Source of the DNA: Bacteroidales bacterium
Lineage (GTDB): Bacteria > Bacteroidota > Bacteroidia > Bacteroidales > P3
NCBI GenBank assembly: GCA_017632095.1
Contig: JAGBSA010000110.1
Location: 1-10,767 of the forward strand
DNA: 10,767 nucleotides
Direction: 5' to 3'
The notes under the pieces are model-generated. The model did no database searches, was not told the origin of the DNA, and saw only the letters and a program-made list of their open reading frames with translations. Positions 1 through 8,230 of the stretch are shown piece after piece. The position numbers and the translations under genes were made by a program. Within the stretch, counting starts at the first letter, position 1; the number at the start of each line of letters is the position of its first letter.

Positions 1-2
1 CG

Positions 3-494
3 AAGTATTCTTGTATAGTTGTTGTAAGTAATCCTAAGAAGCATCGAAGACATGGTGGAGACTTGGCTGCACCGGTGTTTAGAGATTTATCGGATAGAGT
101 TGTAGGTGCAAGAATGGAGGTTGAGAATGCTAAGTTAGATGCTTCGCAAATCAAACATCCTATTTTGAAGTACGGAAATAATGTAGACTTTAATGCCTTT
201 TGTAAAAGTTTAGGGCTGACTAAAGACGTTCCGACAGCATTATGGGTGAGGGGAAAGGATGAAGATAATCGCTGTGTTTTAACAGAACAAAGGCTAAATA
301 AAGATGAGGTTCCAAATGTCGTAGGTTTGACAATTAGAGATGCTATCTACATGTTGGAGAATCTCGGTATGAAAGTGCGTTTTTCAGGGAAAGGAAAGGT
401 AATTAGTCAGAGCATTGCTCCAAAGACGAAAATAGATAAACGAAACAATACAATAGTTTTAGAATTAAAGAGTGCAAACGAAAAGAACTTGTAG
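3..494 (+). CDS. ftsI: FtsI/PBP3-type septal transpeptidase, C-terminal end with one PASTA domain (5' partial)
   Basis: This is the 3' end of the septal class B penicillin-binding protein that cross-links peptidoglycan during division. The frame is open from base 3 and the true start lies upstream, so the TTG at 63 is not a start. The first residues (YSCIVVVSNP, then GGDLAAPVFRDLSDRV) match the last strand and helix of the transpeptidase domain. The catalytic Ser, SxN and KTG motifs are outside the window. A linker of about 60 residues leads to one PASTA domain at about 308-478, starting VPNVVGLTIRDA. A single C-terminal PASTA domain is common on Bacteroidota FtsI. The stop TAG is followed after 3 bases by murE, which fits the dcw order. 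The separation from other class B PBPs rests mainly on this position. Confidence 0.9.
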   Translation, partial: KYSCIVVVSNPKKHRRHGGDLAAPVFRDLSDRVVGARMEVENAKLDASQIKHPILKYGNNVDFNAFCKSLGLTKDVPTALWVRGKDEDNRCVLTEQRLNKDEVPNVVGLTIRDAIYMLENLGMKVRFSGKGKVISQSIAPKTKIDKRNNTIVLELKSANEKNL

Positions 495-497
495 GTC

Positions 498-1937
498 ATG
501 GAATTGTTGTTGGATTTATTAAAAGATGTTGAGGTTTTGGAGTCGTATGGCTTACAGAACATTCAAATAGATAATATAGAATTTGATTCTCGCAAAGTTG
601 TAGAGAATACACTTTTTGTTGCACAAAGAGGTGTTTTGAGTGACGGACACAATTACATCGATTCTGCTATATCAAAGGGAGCAGTAGCAGTTTTGGTTGA
701 AGAAATGCCTAAAGAGAAGAAAGAAAACATTGCGTATATCAAAGTAGCAGATTCTTCTTATTCGTTAGGTATTTTGGCAAAAAACTATTTCCACGACCCA
801 TCGTCAAAATTGAAACTAGTAGGTGTTACTGGTACAAATGGAAAGACAACAACTGCTACACTATCATATGATTTATTTACTTCATTGGGATATTGTTGTG
901 GGTTGATTTCAACAATAGTAAATAAGATAGGGACTAATGAATTCCCAACAGAAAGAACTACCCCAGACGTTCTTAGTTTGAATAAATTACTTCTTGAAAT
1001 GGTTCGCTCAAAATGCGAATTCGTTTTCATGGAAGTAAGTTCTCATGCGGTGGTTCAACATAGAATAACTGGTCTTACTTTCTTTGGTGGAGCTTTTAGC
1101 AATATTACCCATGATCATTTGGATTATCATAAAACGTTTGCGAATTATATAAACGCTAAAAAGGGATTTTTTGATCTCTTAAAAAAAGATGCGTTTGCTC
1201 TTACTAATATAGATGATAAGAATGGTGAGAAAATGTTAGAGGGGACAAAGGCATCAACTTACACATATAGCCTGACAAGACCTGCTAATTTCAAAGCGAA
1301 GATAATAGAAAATTGCTTTGAGGGTTTATTGTTAGATATAAATGGTCGCGAAGTTAATACTCTTCTTGTTGGAAAGTTTAATGCGTACAATTTGTTGGCC
1401 ATTTATGGAATAGCTTGTTTGTGTGGTGTTGATGAAACAGAGGTTTTGCTTGGAATAAGTAAACTTAGAGCGGCTGCGGGTAGATTTGAACCTCACTATT
1501 TGAAGAATGGTGCTACTGCAATAATAGATTATGCCCACACTCCTGATGCTTTGAATAATGTAATCTCAACAATAAATTCTGTAAAAAAGAGTGGAAAACT
1601 AATAACTGTTGTTGGCTGTGGAGGAGATAGAGATAAGACAAAACGTCCTGAGATGGCTACAATAGCAGAAAAGGGTAGTGATATTTTAATTCTTACATCT
1701 GATAATCCAAGAACAGAAAAGCCTGAGGCTATCTTGGAAGACATGCAAGCAGGAATTAGTGTATTTGACAATGTTTTCACGATAACAGACAGAAAAGAAG
1801 CTATAAAGCTAGCTGCACAACTGACAAAGACTAAAGAAGACATTATTCTGATAGCAGGAAAAGGTCATGAGACTTATCAAGAGATAGATGGTGTTAAATA
1901 TCATTTTGATGATAAAGAAGAAATTTCAAAATATTAG
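498..1937 (+). CDS. murE: UDP-N-acetylmuramoyl-L-alanyl-D-glutamate--2,6-diaminopimelate ligase (MurE)
   Basis: Cytoplasmic ATP-dependent ligase that adds the third stem-peptide residue to UDP-MurNAc-L-Ala-D-Glu. The 479-residue length is normal. Visible motifs, in order: N-terminal substrate domain with FDSRKV near residue 29; P-loop GTNGKTT at 112-118; TTPD and SSHAV segments that bind the uridine-linked substrate; HDHLDYH; a YINAKKGFFD segment expected to hold the carbamylated lysine; GRFE at 328-331; DYAHTPDAL from 344; DNPR at 402-405; GKGHE near the end. DNPR is the established signature for meso-diaminopimelate rather than lysine, so the wall is predicted to be the DAP type. ATG at 498 lies 3 bases after the ftsI stop, implying translational coupling. 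No key motif is missing, in contrast to the neighbouring murD and murC loci. Confidence 0.97.
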   Translation: MELLLDLLKDVEVLESYGLQNIQIDNIEFDSRKVVENTLFVAQRGVLSDGHNYIDSAISKGAVAVLVEEMPKEKKENIAYIKVADSSYSLGILAKNYFHDPSSKLKLVGVTGTNGKTTTATLSYDLFTSLGYCCGLISTIVNKIGTNEFPTERTTPDVLSLNKLLLEMVRSKCEFVFMEVSSHAVVQHRITGLTFFGGAFSNITHDHLDYHKTFANYINAKKGFFDLLKKDAFALTNIDDKNGEKMLEGTKASTYTYSLTRPANFKAKIIENCFEGLLLDINGREVNTLLVGKFNAYNLLAIYGIACLCGVDETEVLLGISKLRAAAGRFEPHYLKNGATAIIDYAHTPDALNNVISTINSVKKSGKLITVVGCGGDRDKTKRPEMATIAEKGSDILILTSDNPRTEKPEAILEDMQAGISVFDNVFTITDRKEAIKLAAQLTKTKEDIILIAGKGHETYQEIDGVKYHFDDKEEISKY

Positions 1938-1953
1938 ATAGAAAGGTAAAGAT

Positions 1954-3207
1954 ATGTTGTATTATTTGTTTGATTGGTTACACGAGGCCTTGAATATACC
2001 TGGAGCAGGTGTGTTTCAATATATCTCATTCCGAGCAGCTGGAGCAATAATCACTTCTTTGTTGATTACTATTGTGTTTGGTAAAAGGTTAATAGAACTT
2101 TTAAGAAAAAAACAAGTTGGAGAAACTGTAAGGGATTTAGGTTTGGAAGGACAGAAAGCAAAAGAAGGAACTCCAACTATGGGTGGACTTATAATATTAG
2201 CAGCAATTCTTATTCCAACTTTGTTGTTTGCCAAATTGGATAACATATATGTTATAATAATGCTTATCACCACTGTTTGGTTAGGAGCATTGGGTTTTAT
2301 AGATGACTATATCAAAGTATTTAGAAAAAACAAAGCCGGACTGAGTGGAAAATTAAAAATAGTAGGACAAGTCTTGCTTGGAGTGGTTGTTGGTTGTATG
2401 ATATACTTCCATCCGGATATTACGATAAAAGAAAAACAAGAGATAGAGAAATATACAGAGGTTCACAATTTACAAAGAGACTCTGATTATAAACAAGCAA
2501 AGGCAGAGTTTAATCAAGAATCTGATAGATCAACTAAAACGACTATTCCATTTGTTAAAAACAACGAATTTGATTATAGTTGGCTTATAAAATGGGTAGG
2601 CAAGGATTACAAAGATTATGCTTGGATTGTTTTTATTCCTATCGTGATATTGTTTATTACTGCAATATCCAATGGTGCTAATTTGACAGATGGAATAGAT
2701 GGATTAGCCACAGGAACCTCGGCAATTATAGGAGCATGTCTTGCTGTCTTGGCATGGGTGTCTGGAAATATAATATTCGCAGATTACCTTAATATAATGT
2801 ATATACCAAACGTTGGAGAATTGACAATTTACATAGCTGCATTTGTTGGAGCTACCATAGGATTTTTATGGTATAACACTTACCCGGCTCAAATCTTTAT
2901 GGGAGATACAGGCTCTCTTGCAATCGGTGGAATAATAGCAGTGTTTGCAATCCTTATTCGTAAAGAACTTTTGATTCCAATTCTATGTGGAGTATTCATT
3001 GTAGAGAATTTGTCTGTAGTTTTACAGGTTTCCTATTTCAAATTCACAAAGAAAAAATATGGTGAAGGTAGAAGAATTTTTCTAATGGCACCTTTGCACC
3101 ATCATTATCAGAAAAAAGGCTATGCTGAACCTAAGATAGTTCAGCGATTCATGATAATATGTATCATTCTTGCAGTAACAACAATTGTAACACTAAAATT
3201 AAGATAA
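1954..3207 (+). CDS. mraY: Phospho-N-acetylmuramoyl-pentapeptide transferase (MraY), long Bacteroidota form
   Basis: Integral membrane enzyme that transfers phospho-MurNAc-pentapeptide from UDP to undecaprenyl phosphate, giving lipid I. About ten hydrophobic segments are visible. Family motifs: GTPTMGG near residue 70; the DD pair at 117-118 in [20 protein letters not shown] with Asp246 and Asp249; FMGDTGSLA with Asp318, equivalent to the essential third Asp; the [10 protein letters not shown] histidine cluster at 382-384. At 417 residues it is longer than the roughly 360 of Escherichia coli. The surplus is a charged, Lys/Glu-rich segment at about residues 151-222, an extension I recall from other Bacteroidota MraY proteins. 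Upstream, AGAAAGG sits about 8-14 bases before the ATG and may aid initiation. The murD remnant begins 3 bases after the stop. Confidence 0.97.
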   Translation: MLYYLFDWLHEALNIPGAGVFQYISFRAAGAIITSLLITIVFGKRLIELLRKKQVGETVRDLGLEGQKAKEGTPTMGGLIILAAILIPTLLFAKLDNIYVIIMLITTVWLGALGFIDDYIKVFRKNKAGLSGKLKIVGQVLLGVVVGCMIYFHPDITIKEKQEIEKYTEVHNLQRDSDYKQAKAEFNQESDRSTKTTIPFVKNNEFDYSWLIKWVGKDYKDYAWIVFIPIVILFITAISNGANLTDGIDGLATGTSAIIGACLAVLAWVSGNIIFADYLNIMYIPNVGELTIYIAAFVGATIGFLWYNTYPAQIFMGDTGSLAIGGIIAVFAILIRKELLIPILCGVFIVENLSVVLQVSYFKFTKKKYGEGRRIFLMAPLHHHYQKKGYAEPKIVQRFMIICIILAVTTIVTLKLR

Positions 3208-3210
3208 GCA

Positions 3211-3747
3211 ATGAATATAGAAGACTTGGCAGTTCAAGGAAGAAAATCTATATATGGTAATTTAGCAGAACGAAATTACTCTGAGATGCTTCGTTATCGT
3301 AATAATACACTTCGTAGTATGTTTTCCGATAGACAATCTATGAATCACAAGAATCAAGTCGTGGCAAACATAAAAGGAGTTAGTTATATAGACGATGCAA
3401 GAAGTATAAAGCCGAATTCAACTTGGTTTACCTTTGAGCAAACAAATAATCCGATAATTTGGATTTTGGATCCAAGTGAAGGAATCAAAGATTTGACATG
3501 TTTGATAGGGGAGGTGAAGCAAAAGGTTCATACATTGATAATCGTAGGTGAAGATATTGCGAATGTTAAAAAAACATTTGTCGGATTAACAAATTTGATT
3601 CAAGCCGCAAATTTAGAGGAAGCCGTTAAGACAGCATATTTCTTTGCTAACGAACCTGACGTTGTTATATACTCTCCAGCTTCTGGCTCAGAAGAGCAAG
3701 TAGATATTAATGGTAAACGCTTCTTAAGACTTGTGAACGATTTATAG
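3211..3747 (+). CDS. murD: MurD-like protein reduced to a degenerate C-terminal ligase domain
   Basis: It occupies the murD slot between mraY and ftsW but encodes 178 residues, against about 440 for a full UDP-MurNAc-L-Ala:D-Glu ligase. The whole N-terminal UDP-binding domain and nearly all of the central ATPase domain, including the P-loop, are absent. The start (MNIEDLAVQG at 1-10) resembles the stretch before the GxHNxxN motif of MurD, but H-N is replaced by K-S (GRKS at 10-13). Residues 46-178 then follow the MurD C-terminal domain: HRLE becomes HKNQ (46-49), NDSKATN becomes DDARSIK (61-67), NSTW is kept (69-72), GGKDKG becomes LDPSEG (86-91), and the SPxxAS end is altered and shortened (155-163). 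D-Glu ligation is therefore not expected. The frame is fully open, with coupled spacing (3 bases after mraY, 23 before ftsW). It could be a decaying remnant or a retained non-catalytic protein. Confidence 0.8.
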   Translation: MNIEDLAVQGRKSIYGNLAERNYSEMLRYRNNTLRSMFSDRQSMNHKNQVVANIKGVSYIDDARSIKPNSTWFTFEQTNNPIIWILDPSEGIKDLTCLIGEVKQKVHTLIIVGEDIANVKKTFVGLTNLIQAANLEEAVKTAYFFANEPDVVIYSPASGSEEQVDINGKRFLRLVNDL

Positions 3748-3770
3748 AAAACATAGAAATAGGGAACGAA

Positions 3771-4985
3771 ATGAAATTTAATGCAGCAAACTTCAAAGTA
3801 AAAGGTGATAGGACTATTTGGATTATCTATATAGTCTTGTTATTCATTTCCTTGCTAGAGGTTTACAGCGCTATGGGTAAAATGGTCTATGAGAAGCAAG
3901 GCGGAGATATTATTAGAATATTCTTAAAACACTTTGGTATTATCTTGGGTGGACTAGTTGTAACCTACTTTTTTCATTTAATACGTTATCAGTGGTATTC
4001 GAAATTTATAAAAGCAGCATACGTTTTATCTACTATACTTTTGGGATTTACATTACTGTGGGGACAATTTTCTACTAAAGCAGCAGACAGATGGATTGAA
4101 CTTCCAATTATAGGACAATTTCAACCTTCCGAAATAGCCAAGTATGTTCTTATATTATATGTTGCAAAAAGATTAGCTATCCTTAAAGATGGTATAAAGG
4201 AGAGAAAAAATTTGTTAGGCTTGATGGGATGGGTAGCATTGACATGTATTTTGATTTTTCCAGAGAATTTTTCCATGTCTGCTCTAATTTTTGTTGGTTG
4301 CTTACTTGTTGTTTATATTGCCGGAGCTAGACTTAAGGATATGATGATTGTCATTTTGCCGATAGTCATACTTGCAGCCTTTTTATTCATTTTCCCACAG
4401 ACCGTATTGGAACGTTCAAGCACTTGGTCAAATCGTGTTGAGAGTTGGTGGTATTTTGATGAAAATGATAACACACAAGCCAATACTGCTGCCATGGCAA
4501 TATCTACAGGAGGCTTGTTTGGGAAGGGGATAGGTGATACTACACATGGAAGATTTTTAAGTGAATCTCACAATGACTTTATCTTTGCAATAATATTAGA
4601 AGAGACTGGAGTGTTTGGAGGAATATTTGTTATAACTCTTTATGTAGTGCTTTTAGCGCGGACAAATAAGATAGCACAAAAGTCAAAAGGCTTATTCGGA
4701 CGGTATATCGTAATAGGGATAGGCTTTATGATTACTTTACAGGCAATTGTAAATATGTCCGTTGCCACAGGTATCATTCCGGTAACAGGACAAACGCTTC
4801 CATTTATAAGTTTCGGCGGTACATCGTTTATGATTACCAGTGCAGCACTTGGAATATTGCTCAACGTAAGTGCAAGTACAAAGTTAGATAATAAAAACGA
4901 AGAAACAGATGATATGGAATCAAGTTTTGAGAAATTAGAACTTGAAAACGATAATTTGAATCTTGAAAAGGATAATTCGATATAA
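3771..4985 (+). CDS. ftsW: FtsW, SEDS-family septal peptidoglycan glycosyltransferase
   Basis: Multi-pass inner-membrane protein of the FtsW/RodA/SpoVE family that polymerises lipid II at the septum together with FtsI. Its 404 residues hold about ten hydrophobic segments. Motifs: AADRWIELPIIGQFQPSEIAK near residues 103-123; PENFSMSAL; the extracytoplasmic segment with NTQANTAAMAISTGGLFGKG; SESHNDFIFAI with Asp269, matching the catalytic aspartate of SEDS enzymes; TGQTLPFISFGGTS near the C-terminus. The last 34 residues, from Lys371, form a strongly acidic cytoplasmic tail rich in Glu, Asp and Asn. FtsW is preferred over RodA because of its place among dcw genes. ATG at 3771 is preceded by AGGGAA, a possible weak ribosome binding site. 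murG follows after 12 bases. Confidence 0.95.
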   Translation: MKFNAANFKVKGDRTIWIIYIVLLFISLLEVYSAMGKMVYEKQGGDIIRIFLKHFGIILGGLVVTYFFHLIRYQWYSKFIKAAYVLSTILLGFTLLWGQFSTKAADRWIELPIIGQFQPSEIAKYVLILYVAKRLAILKDGIKERKNLLGLMGWVALTCILIFPENFSMSALIFVGCLLVVYIAGARLKDMMIVILPIVILAAFLFIFPQTVLERSSTWSNRVESWWYFDENDNTQANTAAMAISTGGLFGKGIGDTTHGRFLSESHNDFIFAIILEETGVFGGIFVITLYVVLLARTNKIAQKSKGLFGRYIVIGIGFMITLQAIVNMSVATGIIPVTGQTLPFISFGGTSFMITSAALGILLNVSASTKLDNKNEETDDMESSFEKLELENDNLNLEKDNSI

Positions 4986-4997
4986 AAACACAAGAAA

Positions 4998-6104
4998 ATG
5001 AAAGCAATAATCAGTGGAGGAGGTACAGGAGGACATATTTTCCCTGCAATAGCCATAGCCAATGCTTTGAGGGAAGAGTATCCGGATAGTGAAATTCTAT
5101 TTATTGGAGCCAAGGGTAAGATGGAAATGCAAAAGGTTCCGCAATCGGGTTATCAAATAATAGGGTTACCGATAGCGGGTTTCCAACGCAAAAAACTTTG
5201 GAAAAACTTCTTATTACCCTTTAAGGTTTTGTACTCTACGATTAAGGCGAGACGAATCATTAAATCCTTTGCACCAGATGTTGTAATTGGTGTAGGGGGT
5301 TATGCCTCTGGCCCGACATTGGCAGCAGCTGTTTCAAGGAATATACCAACCTTGATTCAGGAACAAAATTCCTATCCGGGGGTTACAAACAAGATGCTTG
5401 CCGATAAGGTAAATGTCATTTGTGTTGCTTATGACAACATGGATAGATGGTTTGATAGAAATAAGATTGTTTACACCGGTAATCCGATAAGACAAATCAT
5501 TGCTCGACTTTATGAAGGAATAGAAGAGAAACGAAAAAATGCTACAGAAACATTTGATTTGTCTGATGATAAAAAGACTGTTTTGGTTGTTGGAGGTAGC
5601 CTTGGGGCGCTTACAATCAATGAAAGTATTTGTAAGAACTTAGATTATTTTGACAAAAACAACATTCAGCTTATTTGGCAGACCGGAAAGTGGTACTATC
5701 CAAAGGCTAAGGAATGTGTGGAAAAACTTCAATCTTCTAATATAAAAGTTCATGAATTTATTTACGAGATGGACCAAGCTTATTCTTTGGCAGATGTGAT
5801 TATTTCAAGGGCAGGAGCTATAGCAATCTCGGAATTATGTATTGTAGGTAAGCCATCTATTTTGGTGCCATCGCCAAATGTGTCAGAAGATCATCAAACT
5901 AAAAATGCAAATGCTTTGGTGGCTAAAAATGCTGCCTTGATGGTTAAAGATATAGAAGCGAGAGAATCTCTTATAACAGTGCTTGATCAAATCATAAATG
6001 ACGAACAGATGCAAAAAAACCTATCGGAGAATATCAAAAATATGGGAATAAGGTCTGCAGATAAGAGAATAGTTGAAGAAATAAATAAAATAATCAAACG
6101 CTAA
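4998..6104 (+). CDS. murG: UDP-N-acetylglucosamine--undecaprenyl-PP-MurNAc-pentapeptide GlcNAc transferase (MurG)
   Basis: Peripheral membrane GT-B glycosyltransferase (family GT28) that converts lipid I to lipid II on the cytoplasmic face. The 368-residue length is normal. N-domain: glycine-rich SGGGTGGH at 6-13 with His13; GVGGYASGP, the second glycine loop; QEQNSYPG with Asn124. C-domain: GGSLGA at 199-204 (third G-loop, Ser201); ISRAGAIAISE with Glu279, the residue expected to hold the uridine ribose; PSPNVSEDHQTKNA with His299 and Gln300, which contact the GlcNAc donor. All diagnostic residues are present. The gene ends with tandem TAA TAG stops, and murC begins 5 bases after the TAA. 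Confidence 0.97.
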   Translation: MKAIISGGGTGGHIFPAIAIANALREEYPDSEILFIGAKGKMEMQKVPQSGYQIIGLPIAGFQRKKLWKNFLLPFKVLYSTIKARRIIKSFAPDVVIGVGGYASGPTLAAAVSRNIPTLIQEQNSYPGVTNKMLADKVNVICVAYDNMDRWFDRNKIVYTGNPIRQIIARLYEGIEEKRKNATETFDLSDDKKTVLVVGGSLGALTINESICKNLDYFDKNNIQLIWQTGKWYYPKAKECVEKLQSSNIKVHEFIYEMDQAYSLADVIISRAGAIAISELCIVGKPSILVPSPNVSEDHQTKNANALVAKNAALMVKDIEARESLITVLDQIINDEQMQKNLSENIKNMGIRSADKRIVEEINKIIKR

Positions 6105-6109
6105 TAGGT

Positions 6110-7462
6110 ATGGAGGCAATGACTTATTATTTTGTGGGTATAGGAGGAATAGGTATGAGTGCCATTGCAAGATACCTTAAACAGATGGGCAATAATGTTG
6201 TCGGTTATGACCGAACTGCTACACCGCTTACAAAAGAACTTGAATCCGAAGGAATGAATATCATATATGAAGATGATGTTACTCATATAGAGCAAGCAAA
6301 TGCGGATTTGGTTATCTACACCCCTGCCATAGGTAAGGATAATAAGATATTGCAATATGCAGTGGAAAATGCATTGCCATTGAAAAAGCGTTCAGAAGCC
6401 CTTGGCGTTATAACAAAATCAAAAAAGACAATAGCTGTTGCTGGAACTCATGGCAAGACAACAACAAGTGGTTTGATAGCTCATTTGCTTAGAAGTAGCA
6501 AAGTGGGTTGTAGTGCTTTTCTTGGATGAGTTTCAAATAACTATTCGACAAATTGTTTGATTGATGCCAAGTCTGACTATGTCGTTGTTGAGGCCGATGA
6601 GTATGACAGGTCTTTTTTACAACTTGAACCTTACATAAGTGTGGTTACATCTTTGGCAGAGGATCATTTAGATATATATGGAAATATAGAAAACTTGGAA
6701 AGAAGTTTCTCAGACTTTGTTTTGAAAACACGAAACGAAGGATTAGTGATTTTGAATAAAGATATAATTTCCAAGTTTGAAACATCAGTACAATCTTATT
6801 CTTATTCGATTTCTGAAGAGGCGGATTTTTATGCCTCTAACATAAGAGTAAGTAAGGGAAAATACTATTTCGATTTTCACACTCCTGAAAAGGTAATCTA
6901 TGATATGCAGATGTCTTATCCGGGTTTGCATAATGTAGAAAATGCAGTGGCAGCATTAACTGTTGCTTTTCGTCTTGGAGTTGATGAATTTGAATTGCGA
7001 AGTGCTTTGAGTAGTTTTCAAGGTATGAAAAGACGCTTTGAATTGAAAGCAAAGACTGAAAGAACAATTTATTATGATGATTATGCTCATCATCCGCAAG
7101 AAATAGAGGCGACAATCACCTCTCTAAGAAATTTGTATCCGGATAAAAGAATTTGTGGAGTATTTCAACCTCACTTGTATTCAAGAACGAGGGATTTTGC
7201 AGATTGGTTTGCAGAATCATTAGAACTTTTGGACGATGTTATATTGCTTCCTATCTATCCAGCAAGAGAAGAGCCTATTGCAGGTGTGAGTTCTAAGATG
7301 TTACTCCATAAGATAGAGAAAATGGATAAATATTGTGTGAATAAGGATCAGCTAATGCCCTTGTTGGGTGCCTTACAGCCAGAATTGCTTGTAACATTGG
7401 GTGCCGGGGATATTGATAAGCTAGTTGAACCTATTGCAAAGATGTTAATGGAAGATGAATAG
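6110..7462 (+). pseudogene. murC: UDP-N-acetylmuramate--L-alanine ligase (MurC), interrupted by an in-frame TGA at codon 140
   Basis: MurC adds L-Ala to UDP-MurNAc, the first stem-peptide step. The frame spans 451 codons including the terminal TAG, a normal full length, but codon 140 (6527-6529) is TGA. Before the stop: GIGGIGMSAIARYL, the UDP-binding loop near the N-terminus, and P-loop AGTHGKTTT from residue 111. After it, in the same frame: EADEYDRSF at 161-169, EDHLDIYG, GMKRRFE, DDYAHHPQEI from 323, and a C-terminal GAGDI. The stop falls in FLG-stop-VSNNY, where Bacteroidota MurC usually has FLGGISKNY, so it replaces one glycine and a single GGA-to-TGA change explains it. No other stop or frameshift is present. 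Without readthrough the products would be a 139-residue piece and a piece from about 6557 (TTG) lacking the P-loop. Start: ATG 6110, alternative ATG 6119. Confidence 0.85.
6527..6529 (+). other. In-frame TGA stop inside murC
   Basis: This TGA is the only in-frame stop inside any of the ten genes of this window. Its codon context is CTT GGA TGA GTT TCA. Reading continues in the same frame with recognisable MurC sequence, so it is a substitution-type interruption, not a frameshift. A sequencing or consensus error, a recent nonsense mutation and functional readthrough cannot be told apart from the sequence alone. Confidence 0.9.
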
Positions 7463-8213
7463 GAATCTGTTGAAATTTTTATTGATTCTGCTTGCAATAG
7501 CTTTCATTGTAGTATTGGCAAATATTACAATGAGGAATCTTCCTGTGTCTGATTGTAAAGTTAAAATAGAATACAGAGGATGTGATGAACTTTTGGAAGA
7601 AAGAGATATTGCAAAGATGGTGCAAAAAAAGTTCGGACGTGTCAAAGGAAAAAAACGCAAGGAAGTTCATTGTGAGATGATAGAGGAATATTTGGTGCAG
7701 CAAAACCTTATATCCATGGCAAATGTCTATCTTTCTCTTAACGGAGATTTGAATTTCGAGATAACACAAAGCAATCCTATTGTAAGGATAAGTAATTCTA
7801 ATGGAGAGCAATTCTATTTGGACTCGGATAAATTTGTATGTGAGCTAAAGAATGGTAAGGCTGCCAATGTGATTGTTGCAAGTGGTGAATTGACTGGCAG
7901 ACCTAAGATTAAACAACAAATCGATACAACTTTTATCGTTTATAATGAGATATTTGAAATAGTAAATCAGATAAATCAAGATGAAATACTGAGAAATCAA
8001 ATTGACCAAATATATTATTCAAAAAAAGATAAATTTCAATTGATTCCAAAAGTCGGAGATTATGTAATTTTGCTTGGTGATACAGATTCGTTGAAAGAAA
8101 AACTCAAAAAACTGCATCATCTTTACAAAGACGGATTTACAAAACATGGATGGGATAACTATAGTTTGGTAAATTTGACTTTTGATAATCAAGTTGTGTG
8201 TACAAGAAAATAA
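7455..8213 (+). CDS. ftsQ: FtsQ/DivIB-type cell division protein
   Basis: Bitopic divisome protein that links early and late division proteins and acts in the periplasm. Of 252 residues, a short positively charged cytoplasmic end (MNRNLLK) precedes one transmembrane segment at about 4-23. A POTRA-like region at about 34-110 follows (VKIEYRGCDELLEERDIAKMV, then FEITQSNPIVRI), and then a beta-rich C-terminal domain. Sequence conservation in FtsQ is low, so the call relies on this architecture, on FYLDSDKFV-type segments seen in the family, and on the position between murC and ftsA. The start ATG 7455 overlaps the murC stop by 8 bases (ATGAATAG), so translation is probably coupled to murC. A stop inside murC could therefore lower FtsQ output. 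The gene itself shows no defect. Confidence 0.88.
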   Translation: MNRNLLKFLLILLAIAFIVVLANITMRNLPVSDCKVKIEYRGCDELLEERDIAKMVQKKFGRVKGKKRKEVHCEMIEEYLVQQNLISMANVYLSLNGDLNFEITQSNPIVRISNSNGEQFYLDSDKFVCELKNGKAANVIVASGELTGRPKIKQQIDTTFIVYNEIFEIVNQINQDEILRNQIDQIYYSKKDKFQLIPKVGDYVILLGDTDSLKEKLKKLHHLYKDGFTKHGWDNYSLVNLTFDNQVVCTRK

Positions 8214-8230
8214 TCAAAAAAATTAAAGAT

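Noticed and set aside
6527..6529. Genome-wide recoding of TGA to Gly or Trp
   Set aside because: All other genes here use ordinary GGN and TGG codons with no further in-frame TGA. A reassigned codon would be expected many times in about 10 kb of coding sequence.
6533..6560. Possible SECIS-like or readthrough hairpin just after the murC TGA (TCAAATAA pairing with TTGTTTGA)
   Set aside because: The stem is A/U-rich with one G-U pair and a 12-base loop, so it is weak. The replaced residue is a glycine, not a redox-active Cys/Sec position, and no SECIS feature stands out.
6557..7462. Independent gene starting at TTG 6557
   Set aside because: It is in the same frame as the upstream murC half, starts inside a conserved MurC segment and lacks the P-loop. 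It is the 3' part of murC.
7440..7470. Missing murB and ddl between murC and ftsQ read as a deletion
   Set aside because: Direct murC-ftsQ adjacency is normal for Bacteroidota dcw clusters, and the 8-base overlap is tidy.
8198..8230. Upstream GTG start for ftsA
   Set aside because: It overlaps the end of ftsQ and adds a lysine-rich stretch not expected before the first FtsA phosphate loop. ATG 8231 fits the family length.
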